This document shows positions 25,867 through 34,623 of a DNA stretch of 58,305 nt, in pieces. Numbering within the stretch: position 1 is the stretch's first letter; each line of letters opens with the position of its first letter. The stretch is taken from assembly GCA_029098505.1 (NCBI GenBank), contig JAQXOE010000051.1, positions 1 through 58,305 on the forward strand, in the 5' to 3' direction. The notes beneath the pieces were generated by a model. It worked only from the letters and a program-made list of their open reading frames with translations, was not told the DNA's origin and did not search any database. The DNA comes from Bacteroidales bacterium (lineage in GTDB: Bacteria; Bacteroidota; Bacteroidia; Bacteroidales; UBA932). Position numbers and translations under genes: made by a program.

Positions 25867-28800
25867 TTAGAATGTTACGGTTACGCCGGCAGATACAGTG
25901 CGCAGAGCGGAGTATGTCTGTCCGTTGCCGCCGGAGAATGACTTGCGGACATCCATACCACGACGGGCAGAGGTATAGAAGAGGTTGTCTCCGGTGAGGT
26001 AAATCCTCAAGCCTGAAAGTGACACCTTTTTCAGTAACTGTGATGGAACGTTATATCCGAGGGTTATGTTCCTGACGCTGAAGTAAGAAGAAGATGTAAG
26101 GAATCTGGTTGACATTGAGTTTGCTTCCTGGTCGTTCATCTGCACGCGAGGAACGTCTGTGTTTCGGTTCTCCGGAGTCCATCTGTTGAAGATATCCTTG
26201 CTCCAGTTGTCTCCGCTTCCGCCTGCGCTCATAAGTCTCTGATATACAGAGTCGAGGGTGTAACCACCAATCTGATATGCGAAGCTTGCGCTCAGGTCGA
26301 AGTTGTAAAGCCTGAAGCTTGTGGTGAATCCTCCGTAAAGATCAGGAATAGGGGTCTTTCCAGTCTTACGGTAAGATGCCTCGGATGTTGAATTGACAAT
26401 CTCTACAGTCTCTTTACCGTTTTCATCAGTCACATATTTGTTGTACTGTGGAAGACCGTTCTCAGGGTTTACACCTGCCCACTCAAAGAGGTAGTAGTTG
26501 TAAAGTGAACCGCCGAGCTCTCTCCAGTAGTAAGAAATCTGCTTGCCTTCGTCAGGATAATCAGATGGAAGTTTGGTGATGGCGTTCTTATAATGTGTGC
26601 CGTTGAGGGAGAGATTCCAGGCGAAATTCCTGTTCTTGAAGATATCTGCGCTGATTTCGAACTCAACTCCCTTGTTCATCATATCCATATCGTTGACGAG
26701 CTGTGAGTCTGGAGAGCCCTGTGAAGAAGCAAGTGGACGGGAATAAATCATATCCTTGGTCTCCTTTACGAAGTACTCCATATTCATTGAAACCCTGTCG
26801 AAAATCTTGGTCTCAAAGCCAATGTTGAAGTTGTTGGACTTCTCCCAGGTAACGTCAGGAGCGGCACGGAAAGTCTGGGTAAGGGAAGCGGCACCGTCAA
26901 CGCGATCGATGCGGTAGAGGTTTTCGTAAACACGGGTGTAACCTATGTTATCATTACCCTGGGTTCCGTAACTGAGCTTCACACGCAAAGCATTGAGCCA
27001 GTCAATACTATTGAGGAAGAGTTCGTTCTTTGCATTCCAGGATGCACCGATTGACCAGAAACTTCCCCAACGCTTATCCGGTGCGAAACGGGATGAACCG
27101 TCACGACGGTAAGATACTGATGCGTAATATTTGTTGGCATAGTCATATTCTGCCCTTCCGAAGAAGCCCTCGAGGAAGTAGCTGCTTGATGCTGATGTAA
27201 GGTCCTGATATACGGTTGCGTTTGCAAAGTCAGGAATGTCCTTGTCAACAAAGTTGGTCATATGACCCTTGAGGAAGTAGCTGCTGTCGCTCTTGGTTTC
27301 GTGGCCGAGAAGGAGATTGAGTGAGTTATGACCGAATGTTGGAGTCCAGGTGAGGAGCTGGTTAGCATTGAGGGCTGTGTATCTGTCCATCTCGTGATAA
27401 GCCCTACCGCCAACGTTGGCAGCATCTCCACCTACTGGAGTCTGATAAACCACTGACTTGGTGTTGAATACGTCGTAAGCAGCGTTTACTGATAGAACGA
27501 GTTCCGGAAGGATATTGATATTGATATATCCGCGAGAAGACATATTGTCATTAATGTCATTGTTCAGCGAAGACATCAACTGACCGTAAGGGTTTGAGGT
27601 TGGTGCATAGGCGCGTCCTGTCTCACCCCAGTCGAACATATCGTTGCCCTTATAGTCTTTAACACGGTTTCCGTCCTTGTCATAGAGATAAATTGGGTAG
27701 ATCGGAGCAATGCTCTGGCTGAACATAAAGAGGTTCGCGTAGTTGTCATCCTCGGAGTCGGCATATTTCTTCTGAGCAGTGTTGGAGTAGGCGAGATTTA
27801 CTCCGGCAGTGATGTACTTGCCGATGTTCTGGTCAACCTTACCGCGGACTGAGATACGGGTGAATCCTGAATTAGGAACATATCCCTGGTCATTCAAGTA
27901 AGAAACTGACATATATGCCCTGGTCTTCTCGGAACCGCCTGATGCCGATACATTGTACTCCTGACGTACACCGGCCTTGAAAACGTCTTTGTTCCAGTCG
28001 TCATTCCACTTGCGGGTTACGGCATTAGGGTTGATTTTTCCTGTAGTTGGGTCGATAATCTCATTGTCAGCAACATTTTTGTAGATGTTGTAAGGTCCGA
28101 GGTACTCGCTGAGAAGGGCGTTTGAAGCATAAACTCCAGCCTGCGCAAAGTTCGGCATCTGTCCGTTATAGTATGCTGCGTTGCGTATAGCTTCCCACGA
28201 CATCTCATAGTACTCTGATGGGTTGCTGATTACATCATAAGAAGGCACACCACGGCTGTTTATACCCATCTTTGCATCGAAGGTGATGTTTACCTTTCCT
28301 GCTGCGCCCCTCTTGGTCGTTATGATGATTACACCGTTGGAACCGCGGGCACCGTACATTGAGTTGGCTGCTGCATCCTTAAGGACGGTCAGCGACTCGA
28401 TATCCTGATTTGGAATAGAATTGAGGCTTCCCTCGTAAGGGACTCCATCCACAACGATTAGTGGACTGGTGGATGCGCTCACTGAACCGAAACCGCGGAT
28501 CTGGATGGCTGCACCTGAACCAGGGGTACCTGAAGAGCTGGCAGTCTGCAAACCGGCAACTGCACCTTCAAGTGACTTGGATATGTTGGTGCTCTGCATC
28601 TTCTGAATCTTGTCTCCGCTCAATTGTGTTGCGGACCCCACGAATGAAGATTTCTTCTGAACACCGTAGGCAACGACGATGGTCTCTTCAAGAGACTCGG
28701 CATCAGGAGTCAAAGACACATTGACGACGCTTCTACCATTGACTGCTTCTTCGGCGTTCTTATAGCCGATGGAGCTGAAAATAAGAACCGCATTTGAGGG

Positions 28801-29004
28801 TACTTCAATATTGAAGCGACCTGCATCATCGGTGTTGAATCCCGTCATTGTTCCCTTGACCTGGATAGATGCAAACGGGACGCCTTCGCCTGACGAGGCA
28901 TCTTTGACGATTCCGCTTACCGCTTTATTCTGCGCGAGAGCAAAAGTTGCAGATGCCAGAAAAGCCAAAGCTGCGATTAAAAGTTTCGCTTTTTTCATAA
29001 GCAT
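25867..29004 (-). CDS. SusC/RagA-family TonB-dependent transporter (left module)
   Basis: The 1045-residue outer-membrane transporter has a signal peptide (MKKAKLLIAALAFLASATFA; starts at 29004 or 28998 both fit) and an N-terminal carboxypeptidase-D-like domain (VSGIVKDASSGEGVPFASIQ). The TonB-box region EETIVVAYGVQKKSSFVGS is followed by the plug (IQIRGFGSVSASTSPLIVVD, then VLKDAAANSMYGARGSNGVI) and a 22-strand barrel ending VSAGVTVTF. It is the first gene of the left five-gene module. Its 69-base leader up to the inverted repeat has no TAnnTTTG promoter of its own. Expression therefore probably depends on inversion of the 29074-29955 segment, and in the sequenced orientation the module looks off. 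Confidence 0.95.
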   Translation of the reverse strand: MLMKKAKLLIAALAFLASATFALAQNKAVSGIVKDASSGEGVPFASIQVKGTMTGFNTDDAGRFNIEVPSNAVLIFSSIGYKNAEEAVNGRSVVNVSLTPDAESLEETIVVAYGVQKKSSFVGSATQLSGDKIQKMQSTNISKSLEGAVAGLQTASSSGTPGSGAAIQIRGFGSVSASTSPLIVVDGVPYEGSLNSIPNQDIESLTVLKDAAANSMYGARGSNGVIIITTKRGAAGKVNITFDAKMGINSRGVPSYDVISNPSEYYEMSWEAIRNAAYYNGQMPNFAQAGVYASNALLSEYLGPYNIYKNVADNEIIDPTTGKINPNAVTRKWNDDWNKDVFKAGVRQEYNVSASGGSEKTRAYMSVSYLNDQGYVPNSGFTRISVRGKVDQNIGKYITAGVNLAYSNTAQKKYADSEDDNYANLFMFSQSIAPIYPIYLYDKDGNRVKDYKGNDMFDWGETGRAYAPTSNPYGQLMSSLNNDINDNMSSRGYININILPELVLSVNAAYDVFNTKSVVYQTPVGGDAANVGGRAYHEMDRYTALNANQLLTWTPTFGHNSLNLLLGHETKSDSSYFLKGHMTNFVDKDIPDFANATVYQDLTSASSSYFLEGFFGRAEYDYANKYYASVSYRRDGSSRFAPDKRWGSFWSIGASWNAKNELFLNSIDWLNALRVKLSYGTQGNDNIGYTRVYENLYRIDRVDGAASLTQTFRAAPDVTWEKSNNFNIGFETKIFDRVSMNMEYFVKETKDMIYSRPLASSQGSPDSQLVNDMDMMNKGVEFEISADIFKNRNFAWNLSLNGTHYKNAITKLPSDYPDEGKQISYYWRELGGSLYNYYLFEWAGVNPENGLPQYNKYVTDENGKETVEIVNSTSEASYRKTGKTPIPDLYGGFTTSFRLYNFDLSASFAYQIGGYTLDSVYQRLMSAGGSGDNWSKDIFNRWTPENRNTDVPRVQMNDQEANSMSTRFLTSSSYFSVRNITLGYNVPSQLLKKVSLSGLRIYLTGDNLFYTSARRGMDVRKSFSGGNGQTYSALRTVSAGVTVTF

Positions 29005-29073
29005 TTACATTAATTAAACTATGTTATACAAACCACATATAGTCTGGACTATTCCAATAACCAGTAAAAGACA

Positions 29074-29093
29074 CTGCACAATAAAACGGACGT
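29074..29093 (+). repeat. Left inverted repeat of the invertible segment
   Basis: CTGCACAATAAAACGGACGT is the exact reverse complement of 29936-29955. On the minus strand the outer core reads ATACGTCCGT, 8 of 10 matches to the ARACGTWCGT core that I recall for Bacteroides fragilis Mpi-controlled promoters. Confidence 0.9.
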
Positions 29094-29125
29094 ATTTGGA
29101 TGCAGTACAATAAACATAGCACGGT

Positions 29126-29743
29126 ATGGAAGTATATGCATACATTAGGGTGAGTACACAGATGCAGACCCTTGACAATCAAGAATTTGAAATTATCAAA
29201 TGGGCTAAAAGGAATAATGTATCCATCGATAGATGGGTAAGGGAATCGGTGTCGGGGACCGTGGGCTGGGAAAAACGGAGCCTCGGAAGTCTTCTGCGTC
29301 GTATGAAAAGAGGTGATTTGCTGATTTGCAGTGAAATATCCCGTCTTGGAAGAAAAATGCTTATGGTAATGTCAATTTTGAACTACTGCTCAAACAAAGG
29401 AATCAGGATAATTACCATCAAGGACAATTTCAACCTTTCAGACGATATCAACTCAAAAATCATTGCTTTTGCTTTCGCTCTGGCATCCGAAATCGAGCGC
29501 AATCTCATATCCCAAAGGACAAAAGAAGCCCTCGCAGTCAAAAAACTATCGGGAATAAAACTCGGCCGACCATCGCGTATGACTCCGAAAGTGAGGAAGT
29601 TAAGTGATGAGATTGAACTAGTGAGAGCTCGAATTGAAACAGGTGAGACCAAGTCTTCCATTGCGCGAGAATACGGTGTGCACCGCAATACTTTGGACAA
29701 GTGTCTCCGTTCAGGAAATGATGTTATTTTTTTAAAAAATTAA
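29126..29743 (+). CDS. Mpi-like serine DNA invertase
   Basis: This 205-residue serine recombinase of the resolvase/invertase family has the catalytic Ser10 and Arg8 in YIRVSTQMQT. Further active-site segments are DLLICSEISRLGRKMLMVMS and the long helix AFAFALASEIERNLISQRTK, then EALAVKKLSGIKLGRPSRMT. A C-terminal helix-turn-helix (SSIAREYGVHRNTLDKCL) reads DNA. The overall phrasing closely follows Mpi, the B. fragilis invertase that flips capsule promoters. The gene lies entirely inside the repeats it probably recombines, transcribed toward the right module. Only 32 bases separate its ATG from the left repeat, so its own promoter must span or lie outside the repeat and may change when the segment flips. 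No clear promoter for it was found. Confidence 0.93.
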   Translation: MEVYAYIRVSTQMQTLDNQEFEIIKWAKRNNVSIDRWVRESVSGTVGWEKRSLGSLLRRMKRGDLLICSEISRLGRKMLMVMSILNYCSNKGIRIITIKDNFNLSDDINSKIIAFAFALASEIERNLISQRTKEALAVKKLSGIKLGRPSRMTPKVRKLSDEIELVRARIETGETKSSIAREYGVHRNTLDKCLRSGNDVIFLKN

Positions 29744-29884
29744 AAAATCCAATTAGGGACTTTCTCAGCAAAGCAGATTTCATTTTGTTAATAATAAAGT
29801 GAGAAAATGAAAAAAATGAAAGCAAAAAAGGGTGAAAAACAGTGTTCAACTATACTAAATTGCTGCAAATCAAGTTTCCTCTCC
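29744..29884. other. AT-rich non-coding spacer inside the invertible segment
   Basis: No credible gene is seen. It contains overlapping inverted repeats: TTTCTCA/TGAGAAA (29761-29767 and 29800-29806) and TTTCATTTT/AAAATGAAA (29778-29786 and 29804-29812). These could fold at the 3' end of the invertase message. An 84-codon open frame from 29807 runs through the promoter and the right repeat and is not considered real. Confidence 0.5.
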
Positions 29885-29915
29885 TTTGATATATTGAAAT
29901 TTTATAATATTTTTG
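29885..29915 (+). promoter_or_regulatory. Invertible promoter, facing the right module
   Basis: TTTG at 29885-29888, exactly 19 bases, then TATTTTTG at 29908-29915: a perfect Bacteroidota promoter. Transcription would start near 29922, cross the right repeat and reach susC at 30109 after a leader of about 187 bases. No comparable promoter faces left inside the segment. Confidence 0.85.
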
Positions 29916-29935
29916 CAATTGCCCTGCATTGGAAA

Positions 29936-29955
29936 ACGTCCGTTTTATTGTGCAG
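29936..29955 (+). repeat. Right inverted repeat of the invertible segment
   Basis: ACGTCCGTTTTATTGTGCAG is the exact reverse complement of 29074-29093. With two preceding A residues the outer core reads AAACGTCCGT, 9 of 10 matches to the recalled Mpi core ARACGTWCGT. Confidence 0.9.
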
Positions 29956-30108
29956 GCACCATGCCTGGTCCGTTAAAGAGCCAGTCCGTCCACTTAGGAC
30001 GGTGAGTGCTGTCGCCTTTTTTGTGGCTTATGCTACAAAATTAAGCGTGGTGAGTGATTAGTGTTTAGAGTTCAATTCAATATTTATGTTAAACAAAAGA
30101 TTCAGCTA
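29956..30108 (+). other. Leader region of the right susC gene
   Basis: This 153-base untranslated stretch lies between the right repeat and the susC ATG. It contains a hairpin CCGTCC/GGACGG (29986-29991 and 29997-30002), a TTTTTT run at 30017-30022, and further copies of GTCCGT at 29968 and 29984 resembling the repeat core. It has no TAnnTTTG promoter. The left module has only a 69-base leader, so any control in this leader is specific to the right side. Confidence 0.55.
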
Positions 30109-33081
30109 ATGAGAAAAATTAAATTATTTTTCGTAGCAGCGGCTCTCTGTATTTCTGCAGTCCTCCAGGCTCAGAACATTACAGTAACAGGTATTGTCAG
30201 TGATGCAAGTACCGGTGAGCCTATCCCATTCGCAGCTCTTCTGGTCAAGGGAACCAAGACCGGAACCAGCACAGATGCAAATGGTGAGTATTCTATTACA
30301 GCTCCTTCAAAGGGAACTATCGTGTTCAGCTCCGTAGGTTATAAGGACGCTGAGGTGGCTGTAGATGGAAAAAGTGTCATCAACGTTGCCCTTTCCCAGG
30401 ACGTTGAGGCTCTCGAAGGAACCGTAGTCGTTGGTTACGGTACTGCGAAGAGCATCAGCTCAGTGGTCGGCTCGGCTTCGACCGTCAAGAAGGAAGTCCT
30501 TCAGAACCGCCCTGTGGCTTCTGTCGGTGATGTGCTTCAGGGTCAGGTTGCAGGTCTCCAGGTATTCACATCTTCAGGTGAGCCTTCTGCAACAGTATCT
30601 ATGCGACTCAGAGGTGTGAACTCGATTAACGCTTCAAACACTCCGCTTTACGTGCTTGACGGTTCTCCTGTAAGTTCATCCATCTTCACATCGTTGAACC
30701 CTAACGATATCGAGAATATAACCGTCCTCAAGGATGCTTCATCAACCGCCATCTACGGTTCACGTGCAGCAAACGGTGTCGTATTCATCACTACCAGAAA
30801 GGGCTCACAGGAGAAGGCTACCGTTAGAGTCAATGCAAACTACGGTGTTTCAAACATTGCCAACTACCGTGTGGATATGTGCGACACCCAGGAGTATTTC
30901 GAACTTCGCGAGCTCATTGATCCTTCCCTCGAGAACAATGCCCAGTTCCAGGCTCTCAAGCAGGAGCGTCTTTCACGTCCTGACCTCTTCAACTTCAATT
31001 GGAAGGATTGGATTCTCAATGAGAATGCTCCTACCAAGAACATCGACGTTTCAGTGTCAGGAAGATCACAGGCTTCTGATTACTATGTTTCTGCCAATGC
31101 TTTCACACAGGAAGGTATCGAGCCTTACACCTATATGGAGAGATACTCCATCAGATCAAATGTGAACAGCCAGGTCAACAATTGGCTCAAGATCGGTGCA
31201 AACATCTCTCTTACCTACAACCCTACACGTACACAGGGTTACTCTACAGGTAACAGCTGGTACAACCCTATGTCACTCGCTCATTGGTCACTTCCTTATA
31301 CCACCCCTTATGAGATTCTGTATGATGAGCAGGGTAATGTAACAGGTCTTGGCGACAAGGAGCTTGACTACTTCCCTGAGAGCGGTCTGCGCAACTACTT
31401 CTACCTGCAGCGCCTTCAGCCAAGAGACTACAACTATCTCCGTCTCCAGGGCAATACCTATCAGCAGATTCAGCCTATCAAGGGCTTGACCCTCAAGGCT
31501 TCCCAGGCTCTCGAGGGATATGACTACAGGGCTTCGGCCAAGTCTCTTCCTGAGGAGGGCTCTCCTCTTACTCCAAGTGCATCCGAGAGCTTCACCAGAA
31601 GATACAGCTACACTCTCACCAACACTGCAGAGTACAAGTTCTCTATCGGCAAGGATCACGAGTTCGTTCTCCTCGCAGGTCAGGAGTATATCATGACCCA
31701 GTCAAACGCCTTCGGCGCTTCTTCAACAGGCCAGACTGATATTCGTCAGACCCAGATCAGCGACGGTACCACCTATGGCAAGCCTTCATACTCCCTCAAC
31801 CAGTACAATTACAATTCGTACTTCGCCCGTGCGAACTATGACCTCTTCGGAAGATACTCGATCGAAGGTTCATTCAGACGTGACGGTTCTTCTCTCTTCG
31901 GAGCCAACAGACGTTGGGCAAACTTCTGGTCAATAGGTTCATTGTGGAACGTCAAGAAAGAGGCTTGGCTTCAGGATGCCGGCTGGCTTAACCAGCTCCA
32001 GCTCAGAATCAACTACGGTACCACCGGTAACTCCGGCATCGACAACTATCTTGCATACGGTCTGCTCGGTTCAAGTTCACTCTATCAGGGAAATGCTACC
32101 TGGGGACTTTCACAGGTAGCCAATCCAGACCTCACCTGGGAGACCGTTACCAGTGCGAACATCGGTTTGAACTTCAGAATTTTCGACAAGTTCTCTACAA
32201 CCATCGACATCTATTCAAAGAAGACATCGGATATGCTTATGGAGGTACCTTACTCTTATTCTACCGGCTTCTCCAGCGGTTGGGGTAATGTAGGTGCAAT
32301 GACCAACAAGGGTATCGAGTTCGAGTTCTCATACGATATTTTCCAGAACAGAGACTGGTATGTAAATGCTTCTCTCAACTTCGGTTACAACAAGAACACC
32401 ATCACCGAGCTCTTCGGTGGACGTGACGAGTTCATCGTTCCTAATACCGGTATCAAGTATCAGGTGGGCAAGACCTACGGTGATATCTTCTATGTTGTTT
32501 ACCGTGGTGTTGATCCTGCTACAGGTGCTCCTGTATATGAGAAACCTGACGGAACCCTCACTTCAACCTTCTCTGACGACGATGCTCAGTTCACAGGATA
32601 CAACCGTTATGCTCCTTGGAGTGGAGGTCTCCAGTTGAATGCCACCTGGAAGGGACTCTCACTCAATGCTACCTTCTCCGGTGTATTCGGCAAGTACCTC
32701 ATCAACAATGACAAGTTCTTCCTCGAGAACCCTAACTTCATCACCGAGTCAAACGTAACCACCAGCCTGTTCAACATCTGGACCAAGCCTGGCGACGTTA
32801 CCGATATCCCTGGTGTTCAGTATCCTATCAACTTCTGTACACGTTTCGTCGAGAACGCATCCTTCGTACGTCTCAAGAACCTCCAGCTCTCTTACTCTCT
32901 CCCTCATCAGATTGTTGAGAAGTCAGGTTTCATGTCAGGTGTCAGAGTATATGCAATCGGTAGAAACCTCCTCACCTTCACCAACTACTCTGGTGTAGAT
33001 CCTGAGGTTGACTCTAACCTTACTTTGGGTGCATACCCTAATACTAAGCAGTATTCAGTCGGTATAGAGATAACATTTTAA
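30109..33081 (+). CDS. SusC/RagA-family TonB-dependent transporter (right module)
   Basis: The 990-residue transporter starts at the ATG at 30109 (signal peptide MRKIKLFFVAAALCISAVLQ); the upstream GTG frame has no signal. It has the carboxypeptidase-D-like domain (VTGIVSDASTGEPIPFAALL), the TonB-box region EGTVVVGYGTAKSISSVVGS, the plug (RLRGVNSINASNTPLYVLDG, then VLKDASSTAIYGSRAANGVV) and a barrel ending YSVGIEITF. It is clearly paralogous to the left SusC but diverged throughout, so a different ligand is likely. It lies downstream of the invertible promoter, which faces it in this assembly, so this module is predicted to be on. Confidence 0.95.
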   Translation: MRKIKLFFVAAALCISAVLQAQNITVTGIVSDASTGEPIPFAALLVKGTKTGTSTDANGEYSITAPSKGTIVFSSVGYKDAEVAVDGKSVINVALSQDVEALEGTVVVGYGTAKSISSVVGSASTVKKEVLQNRPVASVGDVLQGQVAGLQVFTSSGEPSATVSMRLRGVNSINASNTPLYVLDGSPVSSSIFTSLNPNDIENITVLKDASSTAIYGSRAANGVVFITTRKGSQEKATVRVNANYGVSNIANYRVDMCDTQEYFELRELIDPSLENNAQFQALKQERLSRPDLFNFNWKDWILNENAPTKNIDVSVSGRSQASDYYVSANAFTQEGIEPYTYMERYSIRSNVNSQVNNWLKIGANISLTYNPTRTQGYSTGNSWYNPMSLAHWSLPYTTPYEILYDEQGNVTGLGDKELDYFPESGLRNYFYLQRLQPRDYNYLRLQGNTYQQIQPIKGLTLKASQALEGYDYRASAKSLPEEGSPLTPSASESFTRRYSYTLTNTAEYKFSIGKDHEFVLLAGQEYIMTQSNAFGASSTGQTDIRQTQISDGTTYGKPSYSLNQYNYNSYFARANYDLFGRYSIEGSFRRDGSSLFGANRRWANFWSIGSLWNVKKEAWLQDAGWLNQLQLRINYGTTGNSGIDNYLAYGLLGSSSLYQGNATWGLSQVANPDLTWETVTSANIGLNFRIFDKFSTTIDIYSKKTSDMLMEVPYSYSTGFSSGWGNVGAMTNKGIEFEFSYDIFQNRDWYVNASLNFGYNKNTITELFGGRDEFIVPNTGIKYQVGKTYGDIFYVVYRGVDPATGAPVYEKPDGTLTSTFSDDDAQFTGYNRYAPWSGGLQLNATWKGLSLNATFSGVFGKYLINNDKFFLENPNFITESNVTTSLFNIWTKPGDVTDIPGVQYPINFCTRFVENASFVRLKNLQLSYSLPHQIVEKSGFMSGVRVYAIGRNLLTFTNYSGVDPEVDSNLTLGAYPNTKQYSVGIEITF

Positions 33082-33093
33082 TTAGCTTGAGAA

Positions 33094-34611
33094 ATGAAAA
33101 AGAATACATTGGTAATTGCACTTGCGGCTCTTATCTTCTCATCCTGCAATATGGATTTCTATCCTGTCAGCAGCATTGATGACGCTACCGCCATCAGGTC
33201 GGTAGGAGATGCGCAGAAAGTTGCAAACTATTTCAATATCCGTCTCAGAAGCATGTTTGCTGGTTCGTACATCTATTCTTCTGAGCTTGCTACCGATATT
33301 TTCCATCCTACTATTGGTTACGGAAACCGCGGTGGTGACTATTTCCGTTGGGAGATGACCTCAGAGACCGGTGTCTGCGAGTCTCTTTGGGCTTCAGCTT
33401 ATGCCAGCATTTCCAACGCTAACTATCTTATTGAGAAGATTGACGAGCTCGACAAGACAGACCTGACCGACGCAGAGCTTGCAAAGCTCGACTGTTTCGT
33501 AGGTGAGGCTGCGTTCCTCAAGGCTGTTTCCACCTATCTCCTTGTAGAGAAGTACAGCCCTGTTTACAATGCTTCTACCGCCAATACAGACCTCGGAGTT
33601 ATGCTTGTAGACAAGTATGAGCCTACTTCTGACCAGTCAAAGTATCCTCCACGCTCTTCAATGGCCGATACCTACAAGTATATTGAGGACAATATCGCCA
33701 TCGCTGAGAAGATGATCAACAATCCTAACGCTGTTGGTTCTGAGAATATCACTCCTGACGCAGTCGCTGCATTCAAGGCCAGAGTAGCCCTTTCAAAGAA
33801 GGATTATGCAAATGCCGCAGCAATTGCATCCGCCCTTGTAGAAAGTGGACGTTATCCTCTCATCAGTGCAAGATCTGAGGGTGCTGAAGCCAATTGGACC
33901 AAGCTCTGGACCAATGACAGCGGTGCAGAGTGTATCGTCCAGCTTTATGCAAACTATCAGGACAAATCAACTCCTAGTTCCCTCACTTACGGCTATTACG
34001 GACTGAACAACGCCGGCGTATATGCCCCTGACTTCATTCCTGAGGTTGGAGTTCTTATGCTGTACAACGGAACTGATATCAGAGCAAATTGGTTCGAGCC
34101 TCAGACCATCACTGTAGCCGGTCTTGAAGGCGATGTTGTCCTTTTTAACAAGTTCCCTGGAAACCCTGCACTTCAGGACCCTACAGCTCCTACCAGCTCT
34201 TACATCCAGAAGATCAAGCCTTTCCGTATTGCTGAGCAGTATCTTATCGCAGCTGAAGCATATGCACTTTCAGGTGACGATACCAAGGCGGCCAAGTACT
34301 ACAATGCACTTGCAATGGCCAGAGACCCTGAAGCAGTTGAGACCAGAGCTACTGGCAAAGCGCTTGTAAATGCTATCCGCGAGGAACGTTTCAAGGAGCT
34401 CATCGGCGAAGGATTCCGTTTCTATGACCTGAAGCGTTACGGCGAAGGTATGACACGTACCTCTATGCAGAATTCTGATGTAACCACAAAGATAGGAACA
34501 GATCTCAATGTCGCTGCTGATGATTACAGATGGCTTTGGCCTATCCCTCAGGCAGAGATTGATTCAAACCCTCAGGTTAAGCCTCAACAGAATCCTGGTT
34601 ACACCAAATAA
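33094..34611 (+). CDS. SusD/RagB-family surface lipoprotein (right module)
   Basis: The 505-residue lipoprotein has the signal MKKNTLVIALAALIFSSC followed by NMDFYPVSSID. The SusD helices include FVGEAAFLKAVSTYLLVEKY, and the C-terminal region has REERFKELIGEGFRFYDLKR and then LWPIPQAEIDSNPQVKPQQN, the family's conserved end. It pairs with the SusC encoded 12 bases upstream. The ligand is unknown. The lipoprotein gene follows after 12 bases. Confidence 0.94.
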   Translation: MKKNTLVIALAALIFSSCNMDFYPVSSIDDATAIRSVGDAQKVANYFNIRLRSMFAGSYIYSSELATDIFHPTIGYGNRGGDYFRWEMTSETGVCESLWASAYASISNANYLIEKIDELDKTDLTDAELAKLDCFVGEAAFLKAVSTYLLVEKYSPVYNASTANTDLGVMLVDKYEPTSDQSKYPPRSSMADTYKYIEDNIAIAEKMINNPNAVGSENITPDAVAAFKARVALSKKDYANAAAIASALVESGRYPLISARSEGAEANWTKLWTNDSGAECIVQLYANYQDKSTPSSLTYGYYGLNNAGVYAPDFIPEVGVLMLYNGTDIRANWFEPQTITVAGLEGDVVLFNKFPGNPALQDPTAPTSSYIQKIKPFRIAEQYLIAAEAYALSGDDTKAAKYYNALAMARDPEAVETRATGKALVNAIREERFKELIGEGFRFYDLKRYGEGMTRTSMQNSDVTTKIGTDLNVAADDYRWLWPIPQAEIDSNPQVKPQQNPGYTK

Positions 34612-34623
34612 TTTTAGACTGAT

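Larger units (their letters stand above)
29074..29955. other. Invertible DNA segment with invertase gene and one outward promoter
   Basis: The 882-bp segment is bounded by perfect 20-bp inverted repeats (29074-29093 and 29936-29955). It holds an Mpi-like serine recombinase gene and a consensus promoter at 29885-29915 that points right, toward susC at 30109. Inversion about its centre would place the promoter -7 box at 29114-29121 on the minus strand, with transcription starting near 29107, about 100 bases before the left susC start. The segment is visibly richer in A and T than its flanks. Recombination itself is inferred, not observed. Confidence 0.85.

Noticed and set aside
29111..29118. 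TATGTTTA on the minus strand as a left-facing promoter inside the invertible segment
   Set aside because: It differs from TAnnTTTG at the last base and has no TTTG element 19 bases upstream. The right-facing promoter is far better.
29126..29743. Transposon resolvase or transposase as identity of the serine recombinase
   Set aside because: No transposase, terminal repeats with target duplication, or other mobile-element genes are near, and the gene lies between inverted rather than direct repeats, which fits an invertase.
29807..30061. An 84-codon plus-strand open frame inside and beyond the invertible segment
   Set aside because: It runs through the consensus promoter and the right inverted repeat, has no recognisable domain, and would be cut by every inversion.
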